Part shown: positions 35,016 to 41,375 of the stretch, one piece after another
How the letters are laid out: each line of letters opens with the position of its first letter
How positions within the stretch are numbered: position 1 is the stretch's first letter
Origin: Croceicoccus naphthovorans
Lineage (GTDB): Bacteria; Pseudomonadota; Alphaproteobacteria; Sphingomonadales; Sphingomonadaceae
Length of the DNA stretch: 64,000 bases
NCBI RefSeq assembly: GCF_001028705.1
Contig: NZ_CP011770.1
Coordinates: 1,429,501-1,493,500, forward strand
Direction of reading: 5' to 3'
Notes under the pieces: model-generated
What the model was told of the DNA's origin: nothing
Database searches by the model: none
Seen by the model: the letters and a program-made list of their open reading frames with translations, nothing else
Position numbers and translations under genes: made by a program

Positions 35016-35333
35016 CTAACCGAAGAATGCCTGAATTTTGTCGGCAAAGGCAACGAGAGCAGCGATCACCGCCAGCATGATAAGGAGCCGGGTGTCGATG
35101 TAGCTCTTGCTCGGAAGATGGGACACCTTCTCGTTCAAGGTGGCGAGTTTGACCTCAACCTCTCCCAAACCGTCACCCAGCTTGTCGAGGCGGTGTTCGA
35201 GACGGGAAACGCGGTGGTCCATACCATCGAATGTGCCATCTCCCCCACCGCCTTTCAAGTCCGCAATCTGCCTATCCTTTTCGGCCAGCTGCAACCGCAT
35301 GAACGTAAGGTCGACAGGGGTGGGTTCAATCAT
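35016..35333 (-). CDS. Coiled-coil protein with C-terminal membrane anchor
   Basis: A 105-residue protein. Residues ~35-75 are a heptad-like coiled coil (MDHRVSRLEHRLDKLGDGLGEVEVKLATLNEKV). Residues ~82-100 are a transmembrane helix (RLLIMLAVIAALVAFA). Resembles XhlA-like or haemolysin-type phage proteins in layout only. Eight-base overlap with the upstream small gene. Probably on the repressor transcript. Confidence 0.6.
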   Translation of the reverse strand: MIEPTPVDLTFMRLQLAEKDRQIADLKGGGGDGTFDGMDHRVSRLEHRLDKLGDGLGEVEVKLATLNEKVSHLPSKSYIDTRLLIMLAVIAALVAFADKIQAFFG

Positions 35334-35553
35334 CGTCCTGCCCCGTCATGGCTTTATATCGAGTCCACATGGCGTCCGCCCGCTTGCCGATTTCGTCGAT
35401 CTGTCTTTTGAGCACTTCCCTGTCGTCGATCTGTACGCCGAGAAGCGCGATCTGAATATCGCGCATGGCGACGACCATGTCAGCGAGAACGCCAGCAAGA
35501 TCAGATTTGGTGACCGGTTCGGCCATCCGCTCAGCCAATGATTTTCCGCGCAT
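35326..35553 (-). CDS. Small helical phage protein (75 aa)
   Basis: MRGKSLAERMAEPVTKSDLAGVL ... a single long amphipathic helix rich in Asp, Arg and Met (MRDIQIALLGVQIDDREVLKRQIDEI). Unknown. It begins directly after the repressor stop (no gap), so the two are almost certainly co-transcribed. Confidence 0.55.
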   Translation of the reverse strand: MRGKSLAERMAEPVTKSDLAGVLADMVVAMRDIQIALLGVQIDDREVLKRQIDEIGKRADAMWTRYKAMTGQDDD

Positions 35554-36213
35554 CTACAAGCCCCTTGCCACCCAGATGGCGCGGCCTTCGATGCGCAAGT
35601 CCCCCGCATCAACCTCTTGATCGGCCATTGCCGGGTTGTCCGAGATGACGAGAATGCGGTCGCGCCCGACGGTGCGAAGACGTTTGATGCCAGCAGCGCC
35701 GTAAAGGTCGATCCAGTAGATGCCGTCCTGCCGCGCCAGCTGGCGATCCGCGATGTCGATCATGATGGCATCGCCCCAGTTCAGGGTTGGATACATGCTG
35801 TCGCCGATCCCGGTAACGAGACGGAGATTGTTTGACGGGGATCGGGTGATCGCACGGATAAAGGCCAGATCGAAGTTGACGGGTTCTGCCTCTACATAGC
35901 CGTCAATCAACGTCCCTGACCCCATTGAGAGTGAAAGGTCCAGCTTCTGTATCTGTACGACCTCGCCGGTGTCGGTTGCAGGTGAAGAAGGCATCGGCGG
36001 GGGAACGGACGTCGTGATGCCAGCGCGAAAAAGCACTTCGTCACGCGACACTTGCAACAGGTCTGCAACCGCGTCGGCGCGGCGGGCGTTCATGTCGACT
36101 TTGCCATTCACAATCTTGTTCGCGACCGAGCGTTCAACGCCCAGCGCGGCAGCAAGTGAGGCATCGGTCACGCCGAGTTCGCGCTTTCGCTTTTTGATCC
36201 ATTCAGTGTCCAC
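35554..36213 (-). CDS. CI-like phage repressor (HTH plus S24 peptidase)
   Basis: 219 residues from a GTG at 36213 with an AGAGG site. Residues ~5-62 are an XRE helix-turn-helix (VTDASLAAALGVERSVANKIVNGK). Residues ~105-219 are the LexA/CI S24 domain: GDSMYPTLNWGD has Ser139 and IKRLRTVG has Lys178. An Ala-Gly (64-65) in the linker could be the RecA-stimulated cleavage site. It should maintain lysogeny by binding GTGCA-N5-TGCAC sites. A longer frame to 36312 would run through its own operators and is unlikely. Confidence 0.9.
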   Translation of the reverse strand: MDTEWIKKRKRELGVTDASLAAALGVERSVANKIVNGKVDMNARRADAVADLLQVSRDEVLFRAGITTSVPPPMPSSPATDTGEVVQIQKLDLSLSMGSGTLIDGYVEAEPVNFDLAFIRAITRSPSNNLRLVTGIGDSMYPTLNWGDAIMIDIADRQLARQDGIYWIDLYGAAGIKRLRTVGRDRILVISDNPAMADQEVDAGDLRIEGRAIWVARGL

Positions 36214-36221
36214 CGCGCCTC

Positions 36222-36297
36222 TGTGCAACTCACGCACAAAAATGTCGTGCGCATATTTTGCACATTGCGGGCTTGACGAATGTGCACTTCTTGCACA
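36222..36297. promoter_or_regulatory. Right operator: three repressor palindromes between repressor and Cro-like genes
   Basis: Sites of form GTGCA-N5-TGCAC at 36223-36237 (GTGCA-ACTCA-CGCAC), 36249-36263 (GCGCA-TATTT-TGCAC) and 36282-36296 (GTGCA-CTTCT-TGCAC), each flanked by T and A. Centres are 26 and 33 bp apart. The third is perfect and lies inside the rightward promoter; the first overlaps the leader of the repressor gene. This is the layout of a lambda-type OR. Confidence 0.82.
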
Positions 36298-36301
36298 ATA
36301 A
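36273..36301 (+). promoter_or_regulatory. Probable rightward early promoter
   Basis: TTGACG at 36273-36278 is a good -35 box; a weak -10 (ACAATA or CAATAA) follows at a 16-17 bp spacing near 36295-36301. The third operator palindrome fills the spacer, so repressor binding would block it. The Cro-like start is at 36311. Confidence 0.6.
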
Positions 36302-36310
36302 CGCTGCATC

Positions 36311-36517
36311 ATGACAATGCTCGCAGCCTACATGGAACGCAACAAGATCAGCGACGCGGACCTTGCCGTCGTGATCGGCAAGGATCGATCGATCGTAAAT
36401 CGCATCCGGCAGGGCAAAATGCGCCCGACACTAGAGGTTGCGGCTCTCATCGAGAGACACACCAACGGAGAGATTCCGATGCAAGCGTGGGTATCTGAGG
36501 AAGGTGCTGCCGCATGA
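36311..36517 (+). CDS. Cro-like helix-turn-helix protein (68 aa)
   Basis: One small HTH: AAYMERNKISDADLAVVIGKDRSIVNRIRQGKMRPTLEVAALIE. Position directly opposite the repressor and size fit a Cro. Expected to bind the same palindromes and favour lytic growth. ATG at 36311, a second ATG at 36317 is possible. Its stop overlaps the next ATG. Confidence 0.85.
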   Translation: MTMLAAYMERNKISDADLAVVIGKDRSIVNRIRQGKMRPTLEVAALIERHTNGEIPMQAWVSEEGAAA

Positions 36518-36693
36518 TCGAGCATCACATCAAGCCCGTTTCGGGCGGCAAGCCTGTCAGCCCGCGCCCCATTCATAACGCCACTTTCGTCCCGCGCTCT
36601 CGTTTCCACTGCGACGGGCGACCGTCCGAACGGTGGGATGGCGAGAGGTGGGTGCCCTGGGACTGGCGGAACGATCGGGAGTTGGGGGAATGA
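36514..36693 (+). CDS. Small phage protein (59 aa)
   Basis: MIEHHIKPVSGGKPVSPRPI ... RWDGERWVPWDWRND; a Pro/Trp/Arg-rich protein starting inside the Cro-like gene's stop (ATGA). No family recognised. Supported by the overlap at both ends. Confidence 0.5.
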   Translation: MIEHHIKPVSGGKPVSPRPIHNATFVPRSRFHCDGRPSERWDGERWVPWDWRNDRELGE

Positions 36694-36854
36694 CCGATGG
36701 CTTTGCATTGCCGAGTCCTTCGGGCTGGCGGAGATTTCTTAACGGGCAATGGGTCGAGATCATTGGACCTGTCGACTCCCGCGAAATATTAGGCACGCCC
36801 GCCCGGTTGCGCGAGTTCCAAGGCACCGCGTGCCGCCTCGGAAAGAGCAAGTAG
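36690..36854 (+). CDS. Small phage protein (54 aa), doubtful
   Basis: MTDGFALPSPSGWRRFLNGQWVEII ... starting in an ATGA overlap with the previous gene. The C-terminal third overlaps the 3' end of the convergent gene ending at 36789, so at least part of one of the two may not be real. Unknown function. Confidence 0.4.
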   Translation: MTDGFALPSPSGWRRFLNGQWVEIIGPVDSREILGTPARLREFQGTACRLGKSK

Positions 36855-37148
36855 ATGGTGCGCGTCGATCAGGAATGCGGCGGGTCCCCCGAAGTCTTTC
36901 AGGGTCAGCCGCAAGGCAGCCATGCCGCTATCGTCAAAGGGTTTGAGGTGAAGGTCGGTGACGGTGGGCAAGCCGGGGTCCTTCGGCATCGCGTCGAAGC
37001 CCGCGTTGGCAAGAACGGTACCAAACTGCAGGGCGGCGTCTGGTTCAAAGACAATCTTTCGTCTGCGGCCATCCAAAGGCACTTCGAAAACGATGCGACC
37101 ATCTTCGCGAATTGCGATCCGGGCCTCGTCCTTGTTAATGATAGCCAT
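36789..37148 (-). CDS. Hypothetical phage protein (119 aa), antisense to the early rightward arm
   Basis: Begins MAIINKDEARIAIREDGRIVFEV, then RKIVFEPDAALQFGTVLANAGFD and LRLTLKDFGGPAAFLIDAHHLLAL. A perfect GGAGGAAG site precedes the ATG by two bases' spacing plus AA, and composition is that of a folded protein. It faces left between Cro-like and CII-like genes, against the flow of rightward transcription. Family not recognised. The plus-strand frame across it (36855-37712) looks like its shadow. Confidence 0.65.
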   Translation of the reverse strand: MAIINKDEARIAIREDGRIVFEVPLDGRRRKIVFEPDAALQFGTVLANAGFDAMPKDPGLPTVTDLHLKPFDDSGMAALRLTLKDFGGPAAFLIDAHHLLALSEAARGALELAQPGGRA

Positions 37149-37319
37149 TCTTCCTCCGTCAGCGATTTGACCGATCGTACGGTGGCCGAAGCCGGAGGCG
37201 ATGGCAACGCCCCCGACGGACGGGTCGATGGTGGGATTCCAGCGGAAGTTGGCGAGTTCATTCACAGGGTCAGCGGTATCAGCCCCGATGGCGATCCGTC
37301 GCCCGATTATGCGCTGCCG

Positions 37320-37337
37320 GATATCGGGCCCGATATC
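37320..37337. repeat. 18-bp perfect palindrome
   Basis: GATATCGGG followed directly by CCCGATATC. Perfectly self-complementary with no loop, so more likely a protein-binding site than an RNA hairpin. It lies between divergent early genes. Confidence 0.6.
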
Positions 37338-37397
37338 GGAGACACGGCGGATGGCGAGCCGGATCGCGAGGCGGCGGGGCCCGATGTGAACGATTGC

Positions 37398-37588
37398 GCC
37401 GATGGCGGTGGCCTCAACTCCGCCATCGGTCGGTCCGCCGGGCCCGTGGAGGCCCCCAACATACCGGGTTCGGCGGACCTGTGCATGCAAAGCGAATACG
37501 AAAATGCCGATGGTAGTGGCCGTCACGCTGCCGCTGGTCGGCCCCCCGAACCCAGACCGACTACCAATCCGCCGGGTTCGGGGGGCCT
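37398..37588. repeat. Two imperfect direct repeats, period 108 bp
   Basis: Copy A 37398-37480 and copy B 37506-37588 align from GCCGATGG through GGTCGG, then CCGGGTTCGG, to the final CCT. Each ends in a long inverted repeat: GGTCCGCCG / CGGCGGACC in A and a perfect 14-bp stem in B. They resemble a duplicated terminator or protein-binding unit. Confidence 0.6.
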
Positions 37589-37591
37589 TTT
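37540..37591 (+). terminator. Strong terminator-like hairpin before the CII-like gene
   Basis: A perfect 14-bp stem (GGCCCCCCGAACCC at 37540-37553; GGGTTCGGGGGGCC at 37574-37587) with a 20-nt loop is followed by TTTT. Rightward transcripts from the Cro promoter would meet it before the CII-like and replication genes, as at lambda tR1. Read-through would be needed for those genes. Confidence 0.65.
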
Positions 37592-37708
37592 CGCGCATGG
37601 GTTAAGCTTGATAGCGGGCACGGGACGCTGCGGCGGGTGTGACCTGTCGCTGGACGACCCTGCCGTGCGGCAATGCCGCGATGCGCGGTGCCCGCAGCGG
37701 GTGGCGGC

Positions 37709-38209
37709 ATGACGACCGATCGCACGGTTCGCCTTTCGCCCGAGGAAAAGGCGCTGAAGCTGGCCACCGCCGATGCGGTGCGCGCGGCGGGCGGGCAGGT
37801 TTTCGTCGGTGAGGAAGTCGGGCGCACGCAGTCGGTGATTTCCGATTACGGGTCGACCAGCACGCGTAGTTTCATGCCGCTGGATATCGTGCGCAAGGTG
37901 GAGGCGCTGAGCGCCGGGGCACCGGGTGCGCCGCATATCACCCGCGCTCTGGCGCGGGCGCAGGGGTTGTCGCTGGATTGCCATGCCGATCCGCGATCCG
38001 ACGATTTCGATCTGGGCGACTGGATGGCGCGTCTTGCCGCCGAAAGCGCCGACGTGATGGCGCAGATGGCGGGGCACAACCTGTCCGCCACCTGCGCCGC
38101 GATGTCGGACAATGCCCGGGCCGACATGTGCCGCGAGCTGGACCAGCTGGAGGACGTGGTCCGCCAGTGCCGCGCCGCGATGGAGCGCGACGATCCCGAT
38201 TCATCCTGA
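37709..38209 (+). CDS. Phage regulatory protein CII-like (CP76 family)
   Basis: A 166-residue protein. An HTH-like region AGGQVFVGEEVGRTQSVISDYGST is followed by SFMPLDIVRKVEALS and a long acidic helix. Similar to the phage CII/CP76 family found in alphaproteobacterial prophages; such proteins are transcription activators. Start at 37709 (MTTDRTVRL). It lies where cII lies in lambda, after cro. Confidence 0.7.
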   Translation: MTTDRTVRLSPEEKALKLATADAVRAAGGQVFVGEEVGRTQSVISDYGSTSTRSFMPLDIVRKVEALSAGAPGAPHITRALARAQGLSLDCHADPRSDDFDLGDWMARLAAESADVMAQMAGHNLSATCAAMSDNARADMCRELDQLEDVVRQCRAAMERDDPDSS

Positions 38210-38249
38210 CGCGCCGGTTGTTTCGCGAGGCAGAGGTTCAACGGGATCG

Positions 38250-38588
38250 ATGATGGGGAATTTCATGGCAAGGGTAGAGGAACAGGGGGCGGCACCGCGC
38301 GGGGCGACGAATGCCCGCGATGCGCAGGTGTTGACGCCCGCCGACCTGACGAAATGGCTGATGGCGGCGCAGGCCGGGGCGCGGATCACCTATGCGCGGC
38401 TGTGCGATGTACGCCCGACACTGCGGCAGGCGACGACGGCGGCGATGATCCTGCTGGTGCGGCAATATGACGAGCGCGGCATGTTGCGCGCGCATTACAT
38501 CGGCAAGCGCAACGGCGGGCCCGCCTATATCGTGGTGCGGACCGACCGTCCGTGGGTTGCCGGTATGGCTGCCGGGGTGCGGTCATGA
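38250..38588 (+). CDS. Hypothetical phage protein (112 aa)
   Basis: MMGNFMARVEEQGAAPRGATNARD ... LTPADLTKWLMAAQAGARITYARLC ... a possible winged-helix fold at its centre (PTLRQATTAAMILLVRQYDERGMLRAHYI). Starts possible at 38250, 38253 or 38265; the last has a GGGGA site five bases upstream. The stop overlaps the next ATG. Confidence 0.6.
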   Translation: MMGNFMARVEEQGAAPRGATNARDAQVLTPADLTKWLMAAQAGARITYARLCDVRPTLRQATTAAMILLVRQYDERGMLRAHYIGKRNGGPAYIVVRTDRPWVAGMAAGVRS

Positions 38589-38962
38589 TCGCGGCGGCGG
38601 ATTTCATCGCGGCGCAGGGCCTGACCTGTCGCGCGTTGCCGCCGATGGGTGCGCGCCCGTCGCAGACGGTGAGTGCGTTTCCGGTTGGCAGTCGCGACTG
38701 GAACGTGATGGCGGTGGCCGTCTGGAACCCGGCGCGCATCGTGATCGAGGTGGTGCGCGAAGGCTTGCTGGAAGCGGTGCCGATGTCGTTTCACCGGGCG
38801 TGCGAGTTGACCGACGAAGTCGCGCGCGGCCTGCGCGCAGCCGGGGCCGAGGCCGCGCGGGTGACCGTACACGGCGTGACGTTCGCCAGCGAGGAAGCCG
38901 AGGCGCTGGACGACGTGCTGCGCCGCGCGATCGCGTTGTTCGATGACGAGAACCGGCCATGA
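38585..38962 (+). CDS. Hypothetical phage protein (125 aa)
   Basis: MIAAADFIAAQGLTCRALPPMG ... a Met/Ala-rich protein with a beta region (DWNVMAVAVWNPARIVIEVV) and a helical end. Domain unrecognised. ATGA overlaps to both neighbours place it in the rightward early operon. Confidence 0.6.
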   Translation: MIAAADFIAAQGLTCRALPPMGARPSQTVSAFPVGSRDWNVMAVAVWNPARIVIEVVREGLLEAVPMSFHRACELTDEVARGLRAAGAEAARVTVHGVTFASEEAEALDDVLRRAIALFDDENRP

Positions 38963-39234
38963 GCGGCGAGGGCGTGATGGCGGCGCATCCGGCGCAGGTC
39001 TTTGCGGGCGAGGGTGACCGGCCTGACAGCGCCGAGGTGCTGGCCGAGCGGCAGGCCATTCTGGCGCAGCTGGGGAAGCACCGCGAGCGGCTGCACAAGC
39101 TGGGCGGCGATGCCGACGACGCGGGTCTGGTCGAGGCATTCGAATTGCGGATCGAGGTGCATCGCCTTGACGGCCTGATCGCGGTGATCGGGCAGGGGCT
39201 GCACCGGGTGGAACCGGAGAACCAGCCATCATGA
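38959..39234 (+). CDS. Hypothetical phage protein (91 aa), helical
   Basis: MSGEGVMAAHPAQVFAGEGD then a coiled-coil-like part (AEVLAERQAILAQLGKHRERLHKLGG) and a second helix. Unknown function. Overlaps the beta-clamp start by four bases, so they are probably translated together. Confidence 0.55.
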   Translation: MSGEGVMAAHPAQVFAGEGDRPDSAEVLAERQAILAQLGKHRERLHKLGGDADDAGLVEAFELRIEVHRLDGLIAVIGQGLHRVEPENQPS

Positions 39235-40640
39235 GCGAGACAACCGTCAAGATCGATACCGGTGATGGGCCGGTGGATGTGACCCACGCCCTCAAGCAGC
39301 GAAGCGGTAGGGCAGACGATGACGCCATCAAGCAGCGGAGCGGTAGGGCAGAAGTAAAACCCCGCGATACCCGGAAGCGGGCGGTGCGGGTGCGGGCCGG
39401 TACCTTGCATGCGGCGGTGAAGGACGTGGCGGGGCTGGTGCCCGGGCGCACCGAAATCCCGATCCTGAGCCATGTCGAGTTTCAAGTGCGTGATGGATCC
39501 ATATTAGTCACCGCGACCGACCTGGACTGCTGGGTTTCGCGGTCGCTGGCCAGCAACGACCGGGACGGGCCGAGCGGTGACGACTGGGCGGCAACGGTGC
39601 GCGGGTTTGCCGTGGCGATGCCGGGCAAGGCGCTGGAAAAGATACTGAAAGGGTTCGATCCCGATGCGATGGTGACGCTGGCGCTGGAAACCGACGATGG
39701 CGCGCCCGACGATCTGACCGAAACATATACCGGGCAGGTGACGATCACGTCGGGGCGGGCGCGGTTCCGGATCGACTGCCTGCCGGCGGCCGACTTTCCC
39801 GCCGTCCCGCCGATCGGCGAGGCGGTGGATTTCGCGATGGCCTGTTCGGCGCTGGACGATGCCTTCGCGCGGGTGGCCCATGCGGTCAGCACCGAAGAGA
39901 CGCGCTATTACCTGAACGGCGTGTTCTGGCACCTGTGGCAGGAGCAGGGCGCGGCATCCGAACTGCGCATGGTTGCGACCGACGGCAGCCGTCTTGCCCG
40001 CCTGTCGCTGGACGTGCCCGAAGGCGCGATGCGGCTGCCCGATACCATCGTGCCGCGCCGGACCGTGACGCTGCTGGAAAAGTTGCTGGGGCAGGCGGTG
40101 AAGACCGGCGAGAATTCGGACCATGTGCCCGAGGTGGAGATCGAGCGCGGGTTGAACAGCGACCTGCTGCGTTATGCCATGCCCGCCGCCGACGGGGGCG
40201 AGGTGGTGGTGGTCAGCAAGTGCGTGGACGGCACGTTTCCCGAATACGCGCGGATCTTCAGCGGCATCGTCGCGGTGGATGATCCGGCGAAAGTGACCCT
40301 GCCGCGCGCGGCCCTGCTGTCCGCGATCCAGCGCATTGCCGCGTTGACCGACAGCAAGAGCCGTGCGGTGCGGTTCGCGGCGGCGGACGATGTTGCGACC
40401 GTTTCTGTCGTGGTGGCAGGGCTGGGCGGCGGCAGCGAGGACCTGACCGTCGTTTACGAAGGCCGCCCGATTGCGGTGGGCTTTAACAGCGAGTTCTGGC
40501 GGCAGGCGCTGACCGCGATCGCCAGCGACGACGTGCGCATGACGTTCGGCGACGATGCGGCGGGGCCGGTGCTGGTGGAGGCGGTGACGTCCGACGACGG
40601 CACGCGGCTGCTGCAAGTGCTGATGCCGATGAAGGTCTGA
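39231..40640 (+). CDS. dnaN: Phage-encoded DNA polymerase III beta sliding clamp
   Basis: A 469-residue protein. After a ~55-residue N-terminal extension it has the three clamp domains: RVRAGTLHAAVKDVAGLVPGRTEIPILSHV, then ITSGRARFRIDCLPAADFPAVP, then TFPEYARIFSG and the end LLQVLMPMKV, which is the DnaN C-terminus. The extension contains two KQRSGRA units encoded by two copies of the dispersed stem-loop motif. Expected to encircle DNA and tether a polymerase; a temperate phage with its own clamp but no visible polymerase is unusual. Confidence 0.88.
   Translation: MSETTVKIDTGDGPVDVTHALKQRSGRADDDAIKQRSGRAEVKPRDTRKRAVRVRAGTLHAAVKDVAGLVPGRTEIPILSHVEFQVRDGSILVTATDLDCWVSRSLASNDRDGPSGDDWAATVRGFAVAMPGKALEKILKGFDPDAMVTLALETDDGAPDDLTETYTGQVTITSGRARFRIDCLPAADFPAVPPIGEAVDFAMACSALDDAFARVAHAVSTEETRYYLNGVFWHLWQEQGAASELRMVATDGSRLARLSLDVPEGAMRLPDTIVPRRTVTLLEKLLGQAVKTGENSDHVPEVEIERGLNSDLLRYAMPAADGGEVVVVSKCVDGTFPEYARIFSGIVAVDDPAKVTLPRAALLSAIQRIAALTDSKSRAVRFAAADDVATVSVVVAGLGGGSEDLTVVYEGRPIAVGFNSEFWRQALTAIASDDVRMTFGDDAAGPVLVEAVTSDDGTRLLQVLMPMKV
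39288..39313 (+). repeat. Dispersed stem-loop motif, copy 4
   Basis: Stem GCCCT / AGGGC around CAAGCAGCGAAGCGGT; inner mini-hairpin GC-GAA-GC. It lies 57-82 nt after the beta-clamp start codon, in the coding strand. The outer stem happens to equal that of lambda boxB. Confidence 0.6.
39324..39349 (+). repeat. Dispersed stem-loop motif, copy 5
   Basis: Stem GCCAT / AGGGC (one A-G mismatch) around CAAGCAGCGGAGCGGT; inner mini-hairpin GC-GGA-GC. Ten bases after copy 4, same strand, so a tandem pair at the 5' end of the clamp gene. Confidence 0.55.
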
Positions 40641-40644
40641 CCCG

Positions 40645-41061
40645 GTGGACGCGGTTTCCCTCTCGACCGACAGGCTTACGCCGGTGGAGCGCAAGGTGCT
40701 GCGCTTTCTGGAACGGCAGACCGACGGGCGTTGTCCGAAAAACAGCGAGATCGCGGAGCATCTTCGGTCGAGCGGGGAATCGCATGTGTCGGACCTGTTG
40801 CGGGCGCTGGAAGACAAGGGGTTCATCGCGCGGGGCGGAAGCCGCAAGCAGCGGACCATTCGCCTGAATATCAGCGGGCGGGTGCTGGAAGGCAACAGCG
40901 AGGCGCGGACGGGACAGACGCTGCGGGCCGATCCGCCGATGCCGACCGTGCTGCGCGGGCGGGCCGCGCCGTGCACCTATTGCGGGTGCCGCGTCGATGC
41001 CTGCACCTGTCGCGACGGGTCGGTCCGCCGAGACATGGCGTCATGGGGGCTGACATGGTGA
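40645..41061 (+). CDS. Winged-helix protein with C-terminal cysteine cluster
   Basis: A 138-residue protein from a GTG start at 40645. Residues ~9-70 are a winged HTH (LTPVERKVLRFLERQT ... SHVSDLLRALEDKGFIAR) similar to MarR/LexA DNA-binding domains. The C-terminus has C-x2-C-x6-C-x-C (CTYCGCRVDACTC), a likely zinc site. Probably a transcription regulator of the phage. Four bases after the clamp stop. Confidence 0.65.
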   Translation: MDAVSLSTDRLTPVERKVLRFLERQTDGRCPKNSEIAEHLRSSGESHVSDLLRALEDKGFIARGGSRKQRTIRLNISGRVLEGNSEARTGQTLRADPPMPTVLRGRAAPCTYCGCRVDACTCRDGSVRRDMASWGLTW

Positions 41062-41375
41062 GCCCCGTGGTGATGGATGCCGGGCCGATCCTGCCGTCGC
41101 GTGCGGCGGTGCAGCGGCAGGCGCGCGAGTTGCGGGCGCTGGCTGACCGGATGCTGGAATTTTCGGGCCACGGGCCGACGGCGGACCTGTCGCTGGCGAT
41201 GCGGCAGGCCGACAGGATGCGCGCGGTGTTACAGGCGCCTCTGGTGGTGGCGATGCCGGGCGATCCTTCGGCGGAAGAGCTGATTGCGTGGATGCGCGGG
41301 CGCGAGGGGCTCAGCTGGACCCGGTCCGCCGCCGACGCCGCGATCGCGCTGGACGAATTGCGGAGGGTGGGGTGA
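41055..41375 (+). CDS. Hypothetical phage protein (106 aa)
   Basis: MVSPVVMDAGPILPSRAAVQRQ ... mostly helical with two amphipathic helices (RQARELRALADRMLEFSG and LSLAMRQADRMRAVL). Overlaps the winged-helix gene by seven bases and the primase gene by four. Unknown function. Confidence 0.55.
   Translation: MVSPVVMDAGPILPSRAAVQRQARELRALADRMLEFSGHGPTADLSLAMRQADRMRAVLQAPLVVAMPGDPSAEELIAWMRGREGLSWTRSAADAAIALDELRRVG

Larger units (their letters stand above)
37149..37708. other. 560-bp structured gap with repeats and hairpins
   Basis: No gene that I trust lies here. It holds a tandem 108-bp-period repeat (37398-37480 and 37506-37588), an 18-bp perfect palindrome around GGGCCC (37320-37337), a 10-bp-stem hairpin (37399-37408 with 37420-37429), a ~15-pair stem (37432-37479, with G-T pairs) and a 14-bp terminator-like stem (37540-37587). 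It separates the divergent starts of the 119-aa and CII-like genes, so it should carry promoters and possibly a regulated terminator. Confidence 0.6.

Noticed and set aside
37149..37598. Upstream extension of the minus-strand 119-residue gene, with Gly/Thr repeats (GGPT-type)
   Set aside because: The internal ATG at 37148 has an ideal ribosome site, and the extension translates the palindromes and repeats. Repeat similarity is seen in more than one frame, so it is best explained at DNA level.
36855..37712. A 285-codon plus-strand frame
   Set aside because: Lies antisense to a 119-residue frame with a better ribosome site, then crosses the repeat and hairpin region. Its protein is low-complexity Gly/Asp/Pro without a domain.
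39288..39313. Copy 4 of the stem-loop as a lambda boxB
   Set aside because: The outer stem equals lambda boxB, but the loop is 16 nt rather than 5 and other copies have different stems. No boxA was seen beside it.
39504..40976. Long minus-strand frame opposite the beta clamp
   Set aside because: Shadow of a high-GC coding strand. The plus strand has clear DnaN domains.
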